From positions 1 through 64,000 of the forward strand of contig NZ_QKYK01000006.1 of the NCBI RefSeq assembly GCF_003426815.1: a DNA stretch of 64,000 nucleotides, given 5' to 3'. A program made the translations under genes and the position numbers. Shown here piece by piece: positions 25,951 through 34,577 of this stretch. Origin of the DNA: Desertimonas flava (lineage in GTDB: Bacteria > Actinomycetota > Acidimicrobiia > Acidimicrobiales > Ilumatobacteraceae). The notes under the pieces are model-generated. The model worked only from the letters and a program-made list of their open reading frames with translations. It did not search any database and was not told the DNA's origin. Numbering within the stretch: position 1 is the first letter of the stretch; each line of letters starts with the position of its first letter.

Positions 25951-26085
25951 GGTGGATCGCGCCGCTGGGCTCGTCGCTGGCAAGACGCGAGGACGAAGGA
26001 TTACACCCAGTCCTTCGAGGACGAGCAACGCAGCCAGCGGCGGATCCAGCAAGCGAGACACCCTTAACAATCCGGCGACAGACCA
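25929..26085. mobile_element. 157-bp MITE-like element with terminal inverted repeats
   Basis: Ends TGGTCTGTCGTCG and CGGCGACAGACCA are inverted repeats with one mismatch in 13. Inside, GGATCGCGCCGCTGG pairs with CCAGCGGCGGATCC, and CGAAGGA with TCCTTCG around the centre, so the whole unit folds into one long imperfect hairpin. A CTA trinucleotide lies next to each end and may be a target duplication. There is no coding capacity. It overlaps the 3' end of the hydrolase gene. A structured RNA or a transcription terminator is the alternative. Confidence 0.5.
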
Positions 26086-26095
26086 CTAGCTTGGG

Positions 26096-27163
26096 GTGAT
26101 GGGCGCCGACCTGCCGGGGGGCACTGGGCTCGATCGACGTGCGGTCGCGTGGGGGCTCGTGGGCGTGGTCATCACCATGGCCGTCACGTTCGTCGGCTCG
26201 GACCGGCTGGTCTGGTTCGACGCCGCCCTGATCGGCTACCTGTACGGCGTCATCTTCATGGTGTTCGGCGTGATCTACCGCTACCGGGTGTGGGTCCGCC
26301 GGCCGCCGACGGCGATGCTCAACCGCCGCGGATGGGAGGCGTTCCGCCGGCGTCTCGGTCGCAACGTCGCAGCGGCGCCGAGGCTCGTCGCATCGAAGCT
26401 CGTCGGCCAGACCTTCATCCGTCATCGCTCGCGGTCGCGATGGGCGGCCCATCAGCTGGTGTTCTGGGGGTGCATCCTCGCCGCCGCAGTGACGTTCCCG
26501 CTGACGCTCGGCCTCCTGCACTTCGAGAGCGTGGGCCAGCGCGGGGACCGCTACCAGGTGTTCCTGTCCCGCGTGGGCACGATCGAGTTCGACGCCGAAT
26601 CCGTGATCGGGTGGTTCATGTACCACGCCCTCGACGTCGCCGCCGTCCTCGTGCTCGCTGGCGTCTTCATCTTCCTCCATCGGCGTCTTCGTGAGCCCGG
26701 GGCGCTCGCCACCGAGCGCAGCGGCGACTTCCTCGCTCTGGTCGGGCTCTTCGCCGTCTCGGTCACCGGGCTGTTCCTCACCGTGTCCAGCCTCTGGCTC
26801 GACGGCCGGTTCTACGCCGCGCTGAGCACGATCCACGCCCTCACGGTGATCCTCGGGCTGATGTACCTGCCGTTCGGCAAGTTCTTCCACATCTTCCAGC
26901 GCCCGGCAAACGTCGGCGTGGCCTACTACAAGCAGGCCAACGAGGAGGGTGCCCAGGCCGTGTGCCGCCGATGCGGCAGGGAGTTCGCCGGGGTGCAGCA
27001 CGTCGCCGATCTCCAGGTGGTGCTCGCCCAACTCGGCTTCGACTACGGGGCGGACGGCCAGGCCGGAGGTTCCGGCAGCGGCAGCTTTCAGGACACGTGC
27101 CCGCGCTGCCGGCGGGCTCAGGTCGCGCTGGCTCAATCGGCTCGGGTGAGCGGGTTCGGCTGA
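26096..27163 (+). CDS. NarI/HdrE-like cytochrome b membrane subunit with C-terminal zinc ribbon
   Basis: 355 residues (GTG at 26096, or ATG at 26099). About six membrane helices. His residues in [20 protein letters not shown]-like, STIHALTVI and [10 protein letters not shown] are placed as b-heme ligands, the pattern of NarI/HdrE-type quinol-linked cytochromes. After the membrane part, a cytoplasmic tail has two CxxC pairs (CRRCGREF and CPRCRRAQ), a zinc-ribbon or iron site. It starts a translationally coupled operon: its stop overlaps the next ATG (TGATG). It probably moves electrons between quinone and the molybdoenzyme. The start lies 10 bp after the MITE-like element. Confidence 0.75.
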   Translation: MMGADLPGGTGLDRRAVAWGLVGVVITMAVTFVGSDRLVWFDAALIGYLYGVIFMVFGVIYRYRVWVRRPPTAMLNRRGWEAFRRRLGRNVAAAPRLVASKLVGQTFIRHRSRSRWAAHQLVFWGCILAAAVTFPLTLGLLHFESVGQRGDRYQVFLSRVGTIEFDAESVIGWFMYHALDVAAVLVLAGVFIFLHRRLREPGALATERSGDFLALVGLFAVSVTGLFLTVSSLWLDGRFYAALSTIHALTVILGLMYLPFGKFFHIFQRPANVGVAYYKQANEEGAQAVCRRCGREFAGVQHVADLQVVLAQLGFDYGADGQAGGSGSGSFQDTCPRCRRAQVALAQSARVSGFG

Positions 27164-29430
27164 TGGCGCGACTCCCGGTGACCGAGGCTGAGCTCGTCGC
27201 GCGCTACGGACCGCACCTCAACCAGGCACCGCCGGGCGGCTGGGAGTCCGAGGGCGAGTACGACCGCATCGTCGACACCCACTGCTGCTTCTGCGGTCAA
27301 CAGTGCGGCATCAGGCTCAAGGTGCGCGACGACGAGGTGACCGGGTTCGAGCCTCGCTACGACTTCCCGTTCAACGAGGGCAAGCTCTGCCCCAAGGGCG
27401 TCAAGCGCTACCTCCAGGGCAGCCATCCCGACCGGCTCCTCACGCCGATGCGGCGCGACGAGTCGGCGCCCGGCGGCTTCCGCCCGATCGGCTGGGACGA
27501 GGCCCTCGACACCGTCGTCGGCGAGATCCGTCGCATCCAGGACCGCTACGGGCCCGACTCGTTCGCCATGCTGTCGGGCGTCTCGCTGACCAACGAGAAG
27601 AGCTACCTCATCGGCAAGTTCGCCCGCCTCGCCCTCGGCACCGCCAACCTCGACTACAACGGCCGCTACTGCATGGTGTCCGCCGGCGCCGGCAACAAGA
27701 AGGCACTCGGCATCGACCGCAACCCCAACCCGTGGAGCGACATCCCCCTCGCCGACGTGCTCTGGACCGCCGGCACCAACATCGCCGAGACGTTCCCCAT
27801 CACCACGAGCTACATCTGGCGGGCCCGCGATCGCGGTGCCCGTCAGATCGTGCAGGACCCGCGAGTCGTCCCGCATGCCCGCACCGCCGATCTCTACCTG
27901 CCCGTCCGGCCGGGCACCGACTCGGCCCTGTTCGGCGCCGTGCTGCACCAGCTGATCCGTCACGACTGGCTCGACCACGAGTTCATCGAGCAGCACACCA
28001 ACGGTTTCGACGAGGCCGCGGCGGCTGTCGCCGACATGACCCCGGCCTGGGCCTCGGGCATCACCGGCGTTCCCGCGGCCCGCATCGAACAGGCGGCCGA
28101 GTGGTGGGGCACGGCAGCAACCGGAATGCTCCTGCACGCGCGCGGCATCGAACAGCAGAGCAAGGGCACCGAGAACGTACTCGCCGCCATCAACCTCGGT
28201 CTCGCCACCGGCAAGTTCGGCAAGCCCGGCTGTGGCGTGTCGACGATCACCGGACAGGGCAACGGTCAAGGCGGGCGCGAGCACGGCCACAAGTGCGACC
28301 AGCTGCCCGGCAACCGAGACATCACCAACCCCGAGCACCGCGCCTACATCGCGTCGGTCTGGGGGTGCGATGTCGACGAGATCCCCGGCAAGGGCGTCCC
28401 CGCGCTGGCGATCATCGAGGCGATCCACGAGGGCCGGATCAAGGGACTCCTCACCATCTGCTTCAACCCGGTCGTGTCCTCGCCCGACACCGCGTTCACC
28501 CGTGAAGCGCTGAGCAAGCTCGAGTTCATGTCGACCATCGACTTCTTCCTCTCGGAGACGGCCGCGTACGCCGACATCGTGTTGGCCGGCTCACTGCACG
28601 AGGAGGACGAAGGCACCTCGACGAGCGGCGAGGGCCGGATCATCAAGATCAACGCCGCCGTCACTCCGCCCGGCGACGCTCGGCGCGACTGGGAGATCCT
28701 TCTCGACATCGCCCGCCGCCTCGGTCGCGGCAAGTACTTCGACTACGCCGGCACCCGCGACATCTTCGAGGAGCTCCGCGTCGCCTCGGCCGGCGGCACC
28801 GCCGACTACAGCGGCGCCACGTGGGAGCGCGTCGAGGCCGAGCAGGGGCTGTTCTGGCCGGTCACCGGCGACGGCCATCCGGGCACCCCGAGGCTGTACG
28901 AGGGCGGCCGGTTCGCCTTTCCCGACGGGCGCGCCCGGTTCAACGCCGTCCCCTACCGGCCCCCGGCCGAGGAGGTCGACGACGAGTACCCGATCTGGCT
29001 GACGACCGGGCGCGTGGTCAGCCAGTACCTCTCGGGCACCCAGACGCGCCGCATCGCCGCGCTGGTCGCCCAGTACCCCGAACCCCTCTGCGAGATGCAC
29101 CCGCGGCTCGCCGACGGTCTCGGCATCGCCGACGGCGACCTCGTCACCGTGTCATCGCGGCGCGGATCGATCACCCTGCCGGCGCGCGTGGTCGCCACGA
29201 TCCGCCCCGACACCGTCTTCATCCCCTACCACTGGGGCGGCGACCGCGCCGCCAACCAGCTGACCAACCGAGTGGTCGACCCCACGTCGTCGATGCCCGA
29301 GTTCAAGGTGGCTGCCGTGAACATCAGGCCGGCGGGTGGCCAGGCCGCCACCGTCGACGAACGCGACCTCGAGATCAGCGACGCCGGCGCGGCGATCAGA
29401 ACGAGTGGACGACGGGAGGATCGGCAATGA
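27163..29430 (+). CDS. Molybdopterin oxidoreductase catalytic subunit (NasC/NapA/formate dehydrogenase branch)
   Basis: 755 residues. N-terminal 4Fe-4S site C41-x2-C44-x3-C48 (CCFCGQQC), closed by C76 in GKLCPKG. The Mo ligand is Cys170 in [10 protein letters not shown], placing it with Cys-ligated DMSO-reductase-family enzymes (assimilatory/periplasmic nitrate reductase and formate dehydrogenase types) rather than Ser/Asp-ligated ones. The cofactor domain continues with [12 protein letters not shown], and the C-terminal moco-binding domain with [19 protein letters not shown]. No Tat signal, so it is cytoplasmic. The ATG at 27163 overlaps the upstream stop. The substrate cannot be fixed from sequence; nitrate is favoured, formate possible. 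Confidence 0.85.
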   Translation: MARLPVTEAELVARYGPHLNQAPPGGWESEGEYDRIVDTHCCFCGQQCGIRLKVRDDEVTGFEPRYDFPFNEGKLCPKGVKRYLQGSHPDRLLTPMRRDESAPGGFRPIGWDEALDTVVGEIRRIQDRYGPDSFAMLSGVSLTNEKSYLIGKFARLALGTANLDYNGRYCMVSAGAGNKKALGIDRNPNPWSDIPLADVLWTAGTNIAETFPITTSYIWRARDRGARQIVQDPRVVPHARTADLYLPVRPGTDSALFGAVLHQLIRHDWLDHEFIEQHTNGFDEAAAAVADMTPAWASGITGVPAARIEQAAEWWGTAATGMLLHARGIEQQSKGTENVLAAINLGLATGKFGKPGCGVSTITGQGNGQGGREHGHKCDQLPGNRDITNPEHRAYIASVWGCDVDEIPGKGVPALAIIEAIHEGRIKGLLTICFNPVVSSPDTAFTREALSKLEFMSTIDFFLSETAAYADIVLAGSLHEEDEGTSTSGEGRIIKINAAVTPPGDARRDWEILLDIARRLGRGKYFDYAGTRDIFEELRVASAGGTADYSGATWERVEAEQGLFWPVTGDGHPGTPRLYEGGRFAFPDGRARFNAVPYRPPAEEVDDEYPIWLTTGRVVSQYLSGTQTRRIAALVAQYPEPLCEMHPRLADGLGIADGDLVTVSSRRGSITLPARVVATIRPDTVFIPYHWGGDRAANQLTNRVVDPTSSMPEFKVAAVNIRPAGGQAATVDERDLEISDAGAAIRTSGRREDRQ

Positions 29431-30065
29431 CCATCGCGAGGTACGGCATCGACGATCGGCCGATGTTCGTCATCGACCAGAGCCGCTGCATCGGCTGCGA
29501 AGCGTGCGTGCAGGCGTGCATGGAGTGCGGCACCCACCGCGGGCGGTCGCTCATCCACCTCGACACCATCGATCGCGCCGAGACCACGCAGACCGCACCG
29601 ATGGTGTGCATGCACTGCGAGGACCCGACGTGTGCCCAGGTGTGCCCGGCCGACGCGATCAAACAGAACGAGGACGGCGTGGTGCAGTCGGCACTCAAAC
29701 CCCGCTGCATCGGCTGCTCCAACTGCGTGCTGGCCTGTCCGTTCGGTGTGCCCAAGTACTACGCGCGCGTCGACCAGATGATGAAGTGCGACATGTGCAC
29801 CGACCGCACGTCCGAGGGGCTGAAGCCGATGTGCGCGTCGGTGTGCCCGAGCGAGGCGCTGTGGTACGGCACCCTCGAGGAGTTCGAGGACCAGCGCACC
29901 GGTTCGCTCCTGCGCAACTTCCGATTCGGCCGGCAAGAGGTGCGGACCAAGGTGTTCACGGTCGTCGACGACCTCGATGCGGGACCCGTCGACGTGATGG
30001 GCCCGGCCCGGTCGTCGTGGCTCGACGACCCGTTCGGTCTCGAGGCGTCGGGGGACGAGACGTGA
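29427..30065 (+). CDS. Four-cluster ferredoxin-type electron transfer subunit
   Basis: 212 residues with four Cys clusters: [37 protein letters not shown], and CDMC continued by CASVCP. This is the NrfC/DmsB/FdhB layout that wires a molybdoenzyme to a membrane cytochrome through four 4Fe-4S centres. The ATG overlaps the upstream stop (ATGA), so it is made stoichiometrically with the catalytic subunit. There is no signal peptide and no membrane helix. A short gap then leads to the Rieske gene. Confidence 0.92.
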   Translation: MTIARYGIDDRPMFVIDQSRCIGCEACVQACMECGTHRGRSLIHLDTIDRAETTQTAPMVCMHCEDPTCAQVCPADAIKQNEDGVVQSALKPRCIGCSNCVLACPFGVPKYYARVDQMMKCDMCTDRTSEGLKPMCASVCPSEALWYGTLEEFEDQRTGSLLRNFRFGRQEVRTKVFTVVDDLDAGPVDVMGPARSSWLDDPFGLEASGDET

Positions 30066-30075
30066 GCGGTGTGTG

Positions 30076-30600
30076 ATGACCGAAGAAGTGAGGATCGACC
30101 CGCCGACGATGGGGAAGCCGGTCTGGCGGCGCGACTTCCCGTATGAGACAGCGGGCGAGGAAGAGGTCACGCGCCGGGAGTTCGCCCGGTATCTCGTGCT
30201 CGGCACCGGCGCCCTGGCCGTCGGCAACGTCGGCCTGGCCGCGTGGACACAGCTGCGCAGCATCAACACCGGTGATCCCCGGTCGATCGTGGCGCTCGCC
30301 GACGTCGCGGTCGGTGACACCCACCTGTTCCGCTACCCCTCCGACGCCGACCCGGCCGTGCTGTTGCGCGTCGACGACGAGACGGTGGTGGCCTTCAGCC
30401 AGAAGTGCACGCATCTCGGGTGTGTCGTGTACTACGAGGCCGATGCCGAGCGCTGGCACTGCCCCTGTCACGAGGGCAACTTCGAGGCGCTCGACGGCGC
30501 CGTCATCTCCGGCCCACCCACCCGACCTCTCGGACGCATCGACGTCGAGGTGCGCGACGACGGGATGATCTGGGCCCTCGGCCGAAGCGACGAGGACTAG
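30076..30600 (+). CDS. Membrane-anchored Rieske 2Fe-2S protein
   Basis: 174 residues from the ATG at 30076. The N-terminal RREFARYLVLGTGALAVGNV resembles a Tat-type signal anchor, so the cluster domain should face outside. The Rieske domain has CTHLGC (C111, H113) and CPCHEG, giving two Cys and two His ligands, with the disulfide Cys of bc1-type Rieske proteins also present (C116 and the middle Cys of CPCH). It is the fourth gene of the operon, probably linking quinol oxidation or an outer electron donor to the cytochrome b subunit. A Rieske protein in a molybdoenzyme operon is uncommon. Confidence 0.88.
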   Translation: MTEEVRIDPPTMGKPVWRRDFPYETAGEEEVTRREFARYLVLGTGALAVGNVGLAAWTQLRSINTGDPRSIVALADVAVGDTHLFRYPSDADPAVLLRVDDETVVAFSQKCTHLGCVVYYEADAERWHCPCHEGNFEALDGAVISGPPTRPLGRIDVEVRDDGMIWALGRSDED

Positions 30601-30605
30601 CGGTC

Positions 30606-30809
30606 ATGCGAACGTCGCCGAGCAGACACCGATCGTCGTCGGCCGTCGTCGTCTACGTGATCGTGCTGATGGCGATGCAGGTGTTCCTCGTCACCGTCGC
30701 CGCCGAGGCGTTCCTCGACGACGACGAGGGCCTGGCCTGGGCCACCGCAGCGGTGTCGGTGGTGCTGTTCGGCGGAGCCGCGGCCTTCCTCCGCCACCTC
30801 CGCCCGTGA
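30606..30809 (+). CDS. Small two-helix membrane protein of the molybdoenzyme operon
   Basis: 67 residues starting MRTSPSRHRSSSAVVVY. Two hydrophobic helices (about 13-33 and 44-63) are separated by the acidic loop LDDDEG. It lies 5 bp after the Rieske gene, and its TGA overlaps the GTG of the transporter gene. No family recognised; probably a small assembly or stabilising subunit. Confidence 0.72.
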   Translation: MRTSPSRHRSSSAVVVYVIVLMAMQVFLVTVAAEAFLDDDEGLAWATAAVSVVLFGGAAAFLRHLRP

Positions 30810-31876
30810 CGATCGACCCGCCCCCGGCGGACCGACCATCGCCGATCGCCACGCTCTTCCCCGGCTACTTCGCCCTGGTGATGTCCACGGGCATCGTCGC
30901 GGTCGCCGCGTCGCAGCAGGACATCGACTGGCTGGCCGAGATCCTCTACGTGATCGCCGTCGGTGCCTTCATGGCGCTGGTGGTGCTCCACGTGCTGCGG
31001 CTCGCCCGTCACTGGGATCGCTTCGTCGCCGACCTCACCGACCACGCCAAGGGGTTCTCGTTCCTCACCGCCGTCGCCGCCACCAACGTCGTGGCGGCGG
31101 CGTCGATCGTCGTCCACCAGTGGTGGGGACTGGCGTGGGGCCTGTGGTGGGCGAGCCTCGGGCTGTGGGCGGGTCTCCTCTACCCCACGCTCATCGCCGT
31201 GGTCATCGGGCGATCGAAGCCCGGCCTGGAGACCGGCATCAACGGCACGTGGTTCCTGCTCACGGTGTCGACCGAGTCGATCGCCGTCGTCGCCGGGTTG
31301 CTCCTCGCGCGCTCGGGGAGTGACGTGCTCGCCTTCGTCGCCCTCGCGGCGTTCGTCCTCGGCGGGGTGCTGTACGTGATCGTGATGACGATGGTGTTCC
31401 TGCGCTGGACGTTCCAGCCGCTCGACCCCGCCGAGGCCGACCCGCCGGCGTGGATCGCGGCCGGCGCCGTTGCCATCACCACCCTCGCCGGCTCCAACCT
31501 CCTGCTCGCCGCGCAGCAGGGTGTCGAACGCCTCGACCGCCTGTCGGCGGTGCTCGAGGCGGGCGCCGTCACCGCATGGGTCACGTCGACGTTCTGGTTC
31601 CCGCTGATGATCGCCATCGGCGTGTGGCGTCACATCGTGCGTCGCGTGCCGCTGCGGTACCACCCGAGCTTCTGGGCGATGGTGTTCCCGCTCGGCATGT
31701 ACGGCGCGGCCACGTTCCGCATGCTCGCCGCCGTCGATCTCACCGACCTCGACTGGCTGCCGAAGCTGGTGCTGGCCGTCGCCCTGCTGGCCTGGGCCGT
31801 GACGTTCACGGGAATGCTCCGCCACCTCCTCGGGCGTGGCGGGAATGCCCCATCGGTTGATCGCCGGAGTCGGTAG
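30806..31876 (+). CDS. TDT/SLAC1-family (TehA-like) anion transporter
   Basis: 356 residues with about ten membrane helices. The opening PIATLFPGYFALVMSTGIVA is the classic signature of the tellurite-resistance/dicarboxylate transporter family, which includes TehA, the malate carrier Mae1, the sulfite pump Ssu1 and the plant anion channel SLAC1. A second mark is the segment FWAMVFPLGMYGAATFRM near the C-terminus. It begins with a GTG overlapping the preceding stop, so it belongs to the molybdoenzyme operon. Since SLAC1-type channels pass nitrate and chloride and Ssu1 exports sulfite, moving the enzyme's substrate or product anion is a reasonable inference. Confidence 0.85.
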   Translation: MTIDPPPADRPSPIATLFPGYFALVMSTGIVAVAASQQDIDWLAEILYVIAVGAFMALVVLHVLRLARHWDRFVADLTDHAKGFSFLTAVAATNVVAAASIVVHQWWGLAWGLWWASLGLWAGLLYPTLIAVVIGRSKPGLETGINGTWFLLTVSTESIAVVAGLLLARSGSDVLAFVALAAFVLGGVLYVIVMTMVFLRWTFQPLDPAEADPPAWIAAGAVAITTLAGSNLLLAAQQGVERLDRLSAVLEAGAVTAWVTSTFWFPLMIAIGVWRHIVRRVPLRYHPSFWAMVFPLGMYGAATFRMLAAVDLTDLDWLPKLVLAVALLAWAVTFTGMLRHLLGRGGNAPSVDRRSR

Positions 31877-31886
31877 CTTCCCCCGG

Positions 31887-32723
31887 ATGCGTTCTCGCCG
31901 TTCCGCCTCCATCTTGTTGCTCACCGCCGGACTCGCAGTCGGTGCCGCCGCCTGCGGCGACGACTCCAATCAGGAGTCGGGCCCAGCGACCACCGAGGTC
32001 GCGGCGGTCGCCACCACCATCTCCGTCACGGACGCACCCGCCGAGCCGGCAACGACCACCGAGCCCGAGGCGACCAGCGAGCCCGCGACGACCAGCGGGC
32101 CGGGATCGACCGCGCCGGACACGACCACCGAGCCCGAGACAACCGCCGGGCCGGAGACGGCGGCGCCGGCCACCGACGACCCGAGCAACACCGAAGAGAT
32201 GACCGAGACCGACACGACAGACGCCGACACGACCGACACCGACACGACCGACACCGACACGACCGACACCGACACGACCGACACCGACACGACCGACACC
32301 GACACGACCGACACTGGCACGACTGCGGTCGCCGACGTCTGCGACTTCGTGGGAGACGACGCGGCGTCGGAAGCCACCGGGCTGACGCTGACCGGCGCGA
32401 CGGCGGACGGCAACGAGGTCCGCAGCGTGTGCACCTTCTCCCCCGCCGACAACGACGGCGTCGGCATCACGATCGGTCTGCAGAGCGGCAGCCGGTTCGA
32501 CGACAAGGCCGAGATCTCCGAGGAGGCCGTCGGCCCCGGCGTCGAGGTCGACGATCTCGGCGACCAGGCGCTGTGGTTCTACGACGACGAGGAAGACCTC
32601 GGCGGGACCCTCGTCGCCGTCGGCGACCTGACGATCGACGTGACGATCCAAGGACTCGACGGCGAAGCCGCGACGCGCGACGCCGCCAACGCCCTCGCCG
32701 CCCTGGTGGTCGAGGGGCTCTGA
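31887..32723 (+). CDS. Putative lipoprotein with Thr/Asp repeats and a DUF3558-like domain
   Basis: 278 residues from the ATG at 31887. A signal peptide ends GLAVGAAAC, a weak lipobox, then GDD, so the mature protein is probably lipid-anchored at Cys. A long Thr/Pro/Glu stalk (about 30-110) is followed by seven DTTDT/DTTDA repeats (about 109-143), then a globular C-terminal domain with the Cys pair VCDFVGD and VCTFSPAD and a Trp-containing strand (ALWFYDD). The paired-Cys layout resembles actinobacterial DUF3558 lipoproteins of unknown function. It starts 10 bp after the transporter and may be the operon's last gene. Confidence 0.78.
   Translation: MRSRRSASILLLTAGLAVGAAACGDDSNQESGPATTEVAAVATTISVTDAPAEPATTTEPEATSEPATTSGPGSTAPDTTTEPETTAGPETAAPATDDPSNTEEMTETDTTDADTTDTDTTDTDTTDTDTTDTDTTDTDTTDTGTTAVADVCDFVGDDAASEATGLTLTGATADGNEVRSVCTFSPADNDGVGITIGLQSGSRFDDKAEISEEAVGPGVEVDDLGDQALWFYDDEEDLGGTLVAVGDLTIDVTIQGLDGEAATRDAANALAALVVEGL
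32211..32315. repeat. 15-bp tandem repeat in the lipoprotein stalk
   Basis: Seven in-frame 15-bp units (GACACGACCGACACC; the first and last are variants) encode DTTDT. Copy number may vary between strains by slippage. Confidence 0.9.
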
Positions 32724-32807
32724 CCGACCAGCGCCGCCGCCGGCGGCCGGAAGTCACGTCGGGTCGAGGCGCCGTCTGCTTCCGTCCCGGGGAGGCCGGC
32801 GACCGAC

Positions 32808-33104
32808 TCAGTCCTCGTCGACGACGTGGGCCTGGATGTGCGAGCCCTCGGCGTCGAGCCAGCCCTTGGAGGCGGCGTAGGCGACCATGCCGTCGAGCCC
32901 GCTGCGCCAGGTGCCGTCGGCCGGGCCGGCGGCCCGGAGCCGCGCGACGCTGATCATCACGTCTCCCGTCGCTGCGGGCCTGCCCCAGCCGTGCGTTGCC
33001 AGCACCGCGCCCACGTCGGCCCCATCACGCCGAACCACGTCGAACCGATCGAACTCGTGCGGACTCTCCAGCGTGACACCGTCGGTGCCGACCACGACAT
33101 GCAT
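32808..33104 (-). CDS. Conserved-looking small hypothetical protein
   Basis: 98 residues starting MHVVVGTDGVTLESPHEFDRF and ending SHIQAHVVDED. It has alternating strand-like and helix-like stretches, no membrane segment and no motif I recognise. WRSGLDGMVAYAASKGWLD looks like a helix with a short acidic loop. It stands alone: the gene upstream on the same strand ends at a 20-bp hairpin (33119-33163), so it should have its own promoter or arise by readthrough. Composition and codon periodicity look like its neighbours, so I think it is real. Confidence 0.6.
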   Translation of the reverse strand: MHVVVGTDGVTLESPHEFDRFDVVRRDGADVGAVLATHGWGRPAATGDVMISVARLRAAGPADGTWRSGLDGMVAYAASKGWLDAEGSHIQAHVVDED

Positions 33105-33118
33105 GCCTCGACCCTATG

Positions 33119-33163
33119 CGCGATGAGCGATGAGGCCGCAGGACGGCCTCATCGCTCATCGCG
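33119..33163 (-). terminator. 20-bp palindromic hairpin
   Basis: Arms 33119-33138 and 33144-33163 are perfect reverse complements with a 5-base loop, just past the stop of the carboxynorspermidine dehydrogenase gene. Confidence 0.75.
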
Positions 33164-33169
33164 GGCGGG

Positions 33170-34510
33170 TCAGCCCGGCTTGGGAGCGACGGCGATCATC
33201 GGGTCGGCAGCCGACACGGTGACCGTCGCCGTCGAGTCGGCGATCTCCTCGGCGAGGCTGCGCACCTCGCCTCGGAACGAGCGCTCCGAGTCCGGCTCGA
33301 TCTCGAGGAACTCGGTCGGCAGACCGATCTCGTCGAGCAGAGCGATGAACGGCTCGGGGTCGAGCTCCTCGACGTTGACCATCGTCTTGGCATCCCACGT
33401 GCCGTCGGCGATCAGCAGGGCGGCGGCCACCGGCGGTACGCCGGCCGTGTAGCTGATGCCCTGCGACTCGACCTCGGCGTACGCGGCGGCGTGGTCCGAG
33501 ACCTGATAGATGAACAGCTCGCGCCGCTCACCGTCCTTGGTGCCGGCGACGATGTCGCCGATGCACGTCTTGCCGGTGTAGTTCGGCGCCAGGCTCTGCG
33601 GGTCGGGAAGCACCGCCTTGACCATCTGCAATGGAACGCCCTCGCCGCCGCCCGGCAGGGGGACCGGCTCGTGATTGAGCAGCCCGAGCGTGCGCAGGAC
33701 GGTGAAGACGTTGATGTAGTGGTCGCCGAACCCCATCCAGAAGCGGATACTGCGGGCGTCGATGTTCTTGAACAGCGAGTGCAACTCGTCGTGGCCGTTC
33801 AGGTACACGGGCTGCTCGCCGACCACCGGGAAGTCGAACGTGCGCTTGACCGTGTGCGTCGGAAACTCCTGCCACTGCCGGTCGATCCATGTCCACACCT
33901 TGACGAACTCGCGGAAGTTGATCTCGGGATCGAAGTTGGTGGCGAAGTACCGACCGTGACGCCCGGCGTTGACGTCGAGGATGTCGATCGTGTCGATCGT
34001 GTCGAAGTACTTCTTCTGCGCCAGCGCGGCATAGGCGTTCACCACACCGGGGTCGAAGCCGGCGCCGAGGATGGCCGTGACGCCGGCCTCGGCGCACCGC
34101 TCGCGCTTGGGCCACTCGTAGTTCTCGTACCACGGCGGGTCCTCGCACACCTCGTCGGGATCCTCGTGGATCGCCGTGTCGATGTAGGCGGCACCCGTCT
34201 CGAGACAGGCGTCGAGCACGGACATGTTGACGAACGCCGAACCGAGGTTGACGACGATCTGCGAGTTCGTCTCGCGGATCAGCGCGGCGGTCGCCGCCAC
34301 GTCGAGGGCATCGAGCTGGCGCGCATGAAGCAGGCGCGACTCGTCGGCCACGTGGCCCATTCGCTTGACGCTGTCGATGATGGCGTCGCACTTCGACTTC
34401 GTGCGCGAGGCGATGCAGATGTCGCCGAGCACGTCGTTGTGCATCGCCGCCTTGTGCGCCGCCACGTGGGCGACGCCTCCAGCGCCGATGATCAGCACGT
34501 TCTGCTTCAC
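33170..34510 (-). CDS. Carboxynorspermidine (carboxyspermidine) dehydrogenase
   Basis: 446 residues from a GTG at 34510 preceded by GAGGAGG. The saccharopine-dehydrogenase-like Rossmann start is NVLIIGAGGVAHVAAHKAA. ADESRLLHARQLDALD, YIDTAIHEDPDEV, GAGFDPGVVNAYAALAQ and WMGFGDHYINVFTVL are typical of CANSDH/Lys1-type enzymes. It reductively condenses aspartate semialdehyde with a diamine (putrescine or diaminopropane) to carboxy(nor)spermidine. The decarboxylase NspC lies immediately upstream in the same direction, completing an alternative polyamine route that avoids S-adenosylmethionine. Confidence 0.92.
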   Translation of the reverse strand: MKQNVLIIGAGGVAHVAAHKAAMHNDVLGDICIASRTKSKCDAIIDSVKRMGHVADESRLLHARQLDALDVAATAALIRETNSQIVVNLGSAFVNMSVLDACLETGAAYIDTAIHEDPDEVCEDPPWYENYEWPKRERCAEAGVTAILGAGFDPGVVNAYAALAQKKYFDTIDTIDILDVNAGRHGRYFATNFDPEINFREFVKVWTWIDRQWQEFPTHTVKRTFDFPVVGEQPVYLNGHDELHSLFKNIDARSIRFWMGFGDHYINVFTVLRTLGLLNHEPVPLPGGGEGVPLQMVKAVLPDPQSLAPNYTGKTCIGDIVAGTKDGERRELFIYQVSDHAAAYAEVESQGISYTAGVPPVAAALLIADGTWDAKTMVNVEELDPEPFIALLDEIGLPTEFLEIEPDSERSFRGEVRSLAEEIADSTATVTVSAADPMIAVAPKPG

Positions 34511-34577
34511 GGATTCCCTCCTCACAGGGGTTGACGGCCGGCGGTGCCGGCCCGGGGGTTGGCGGCCGCGACGGGAG

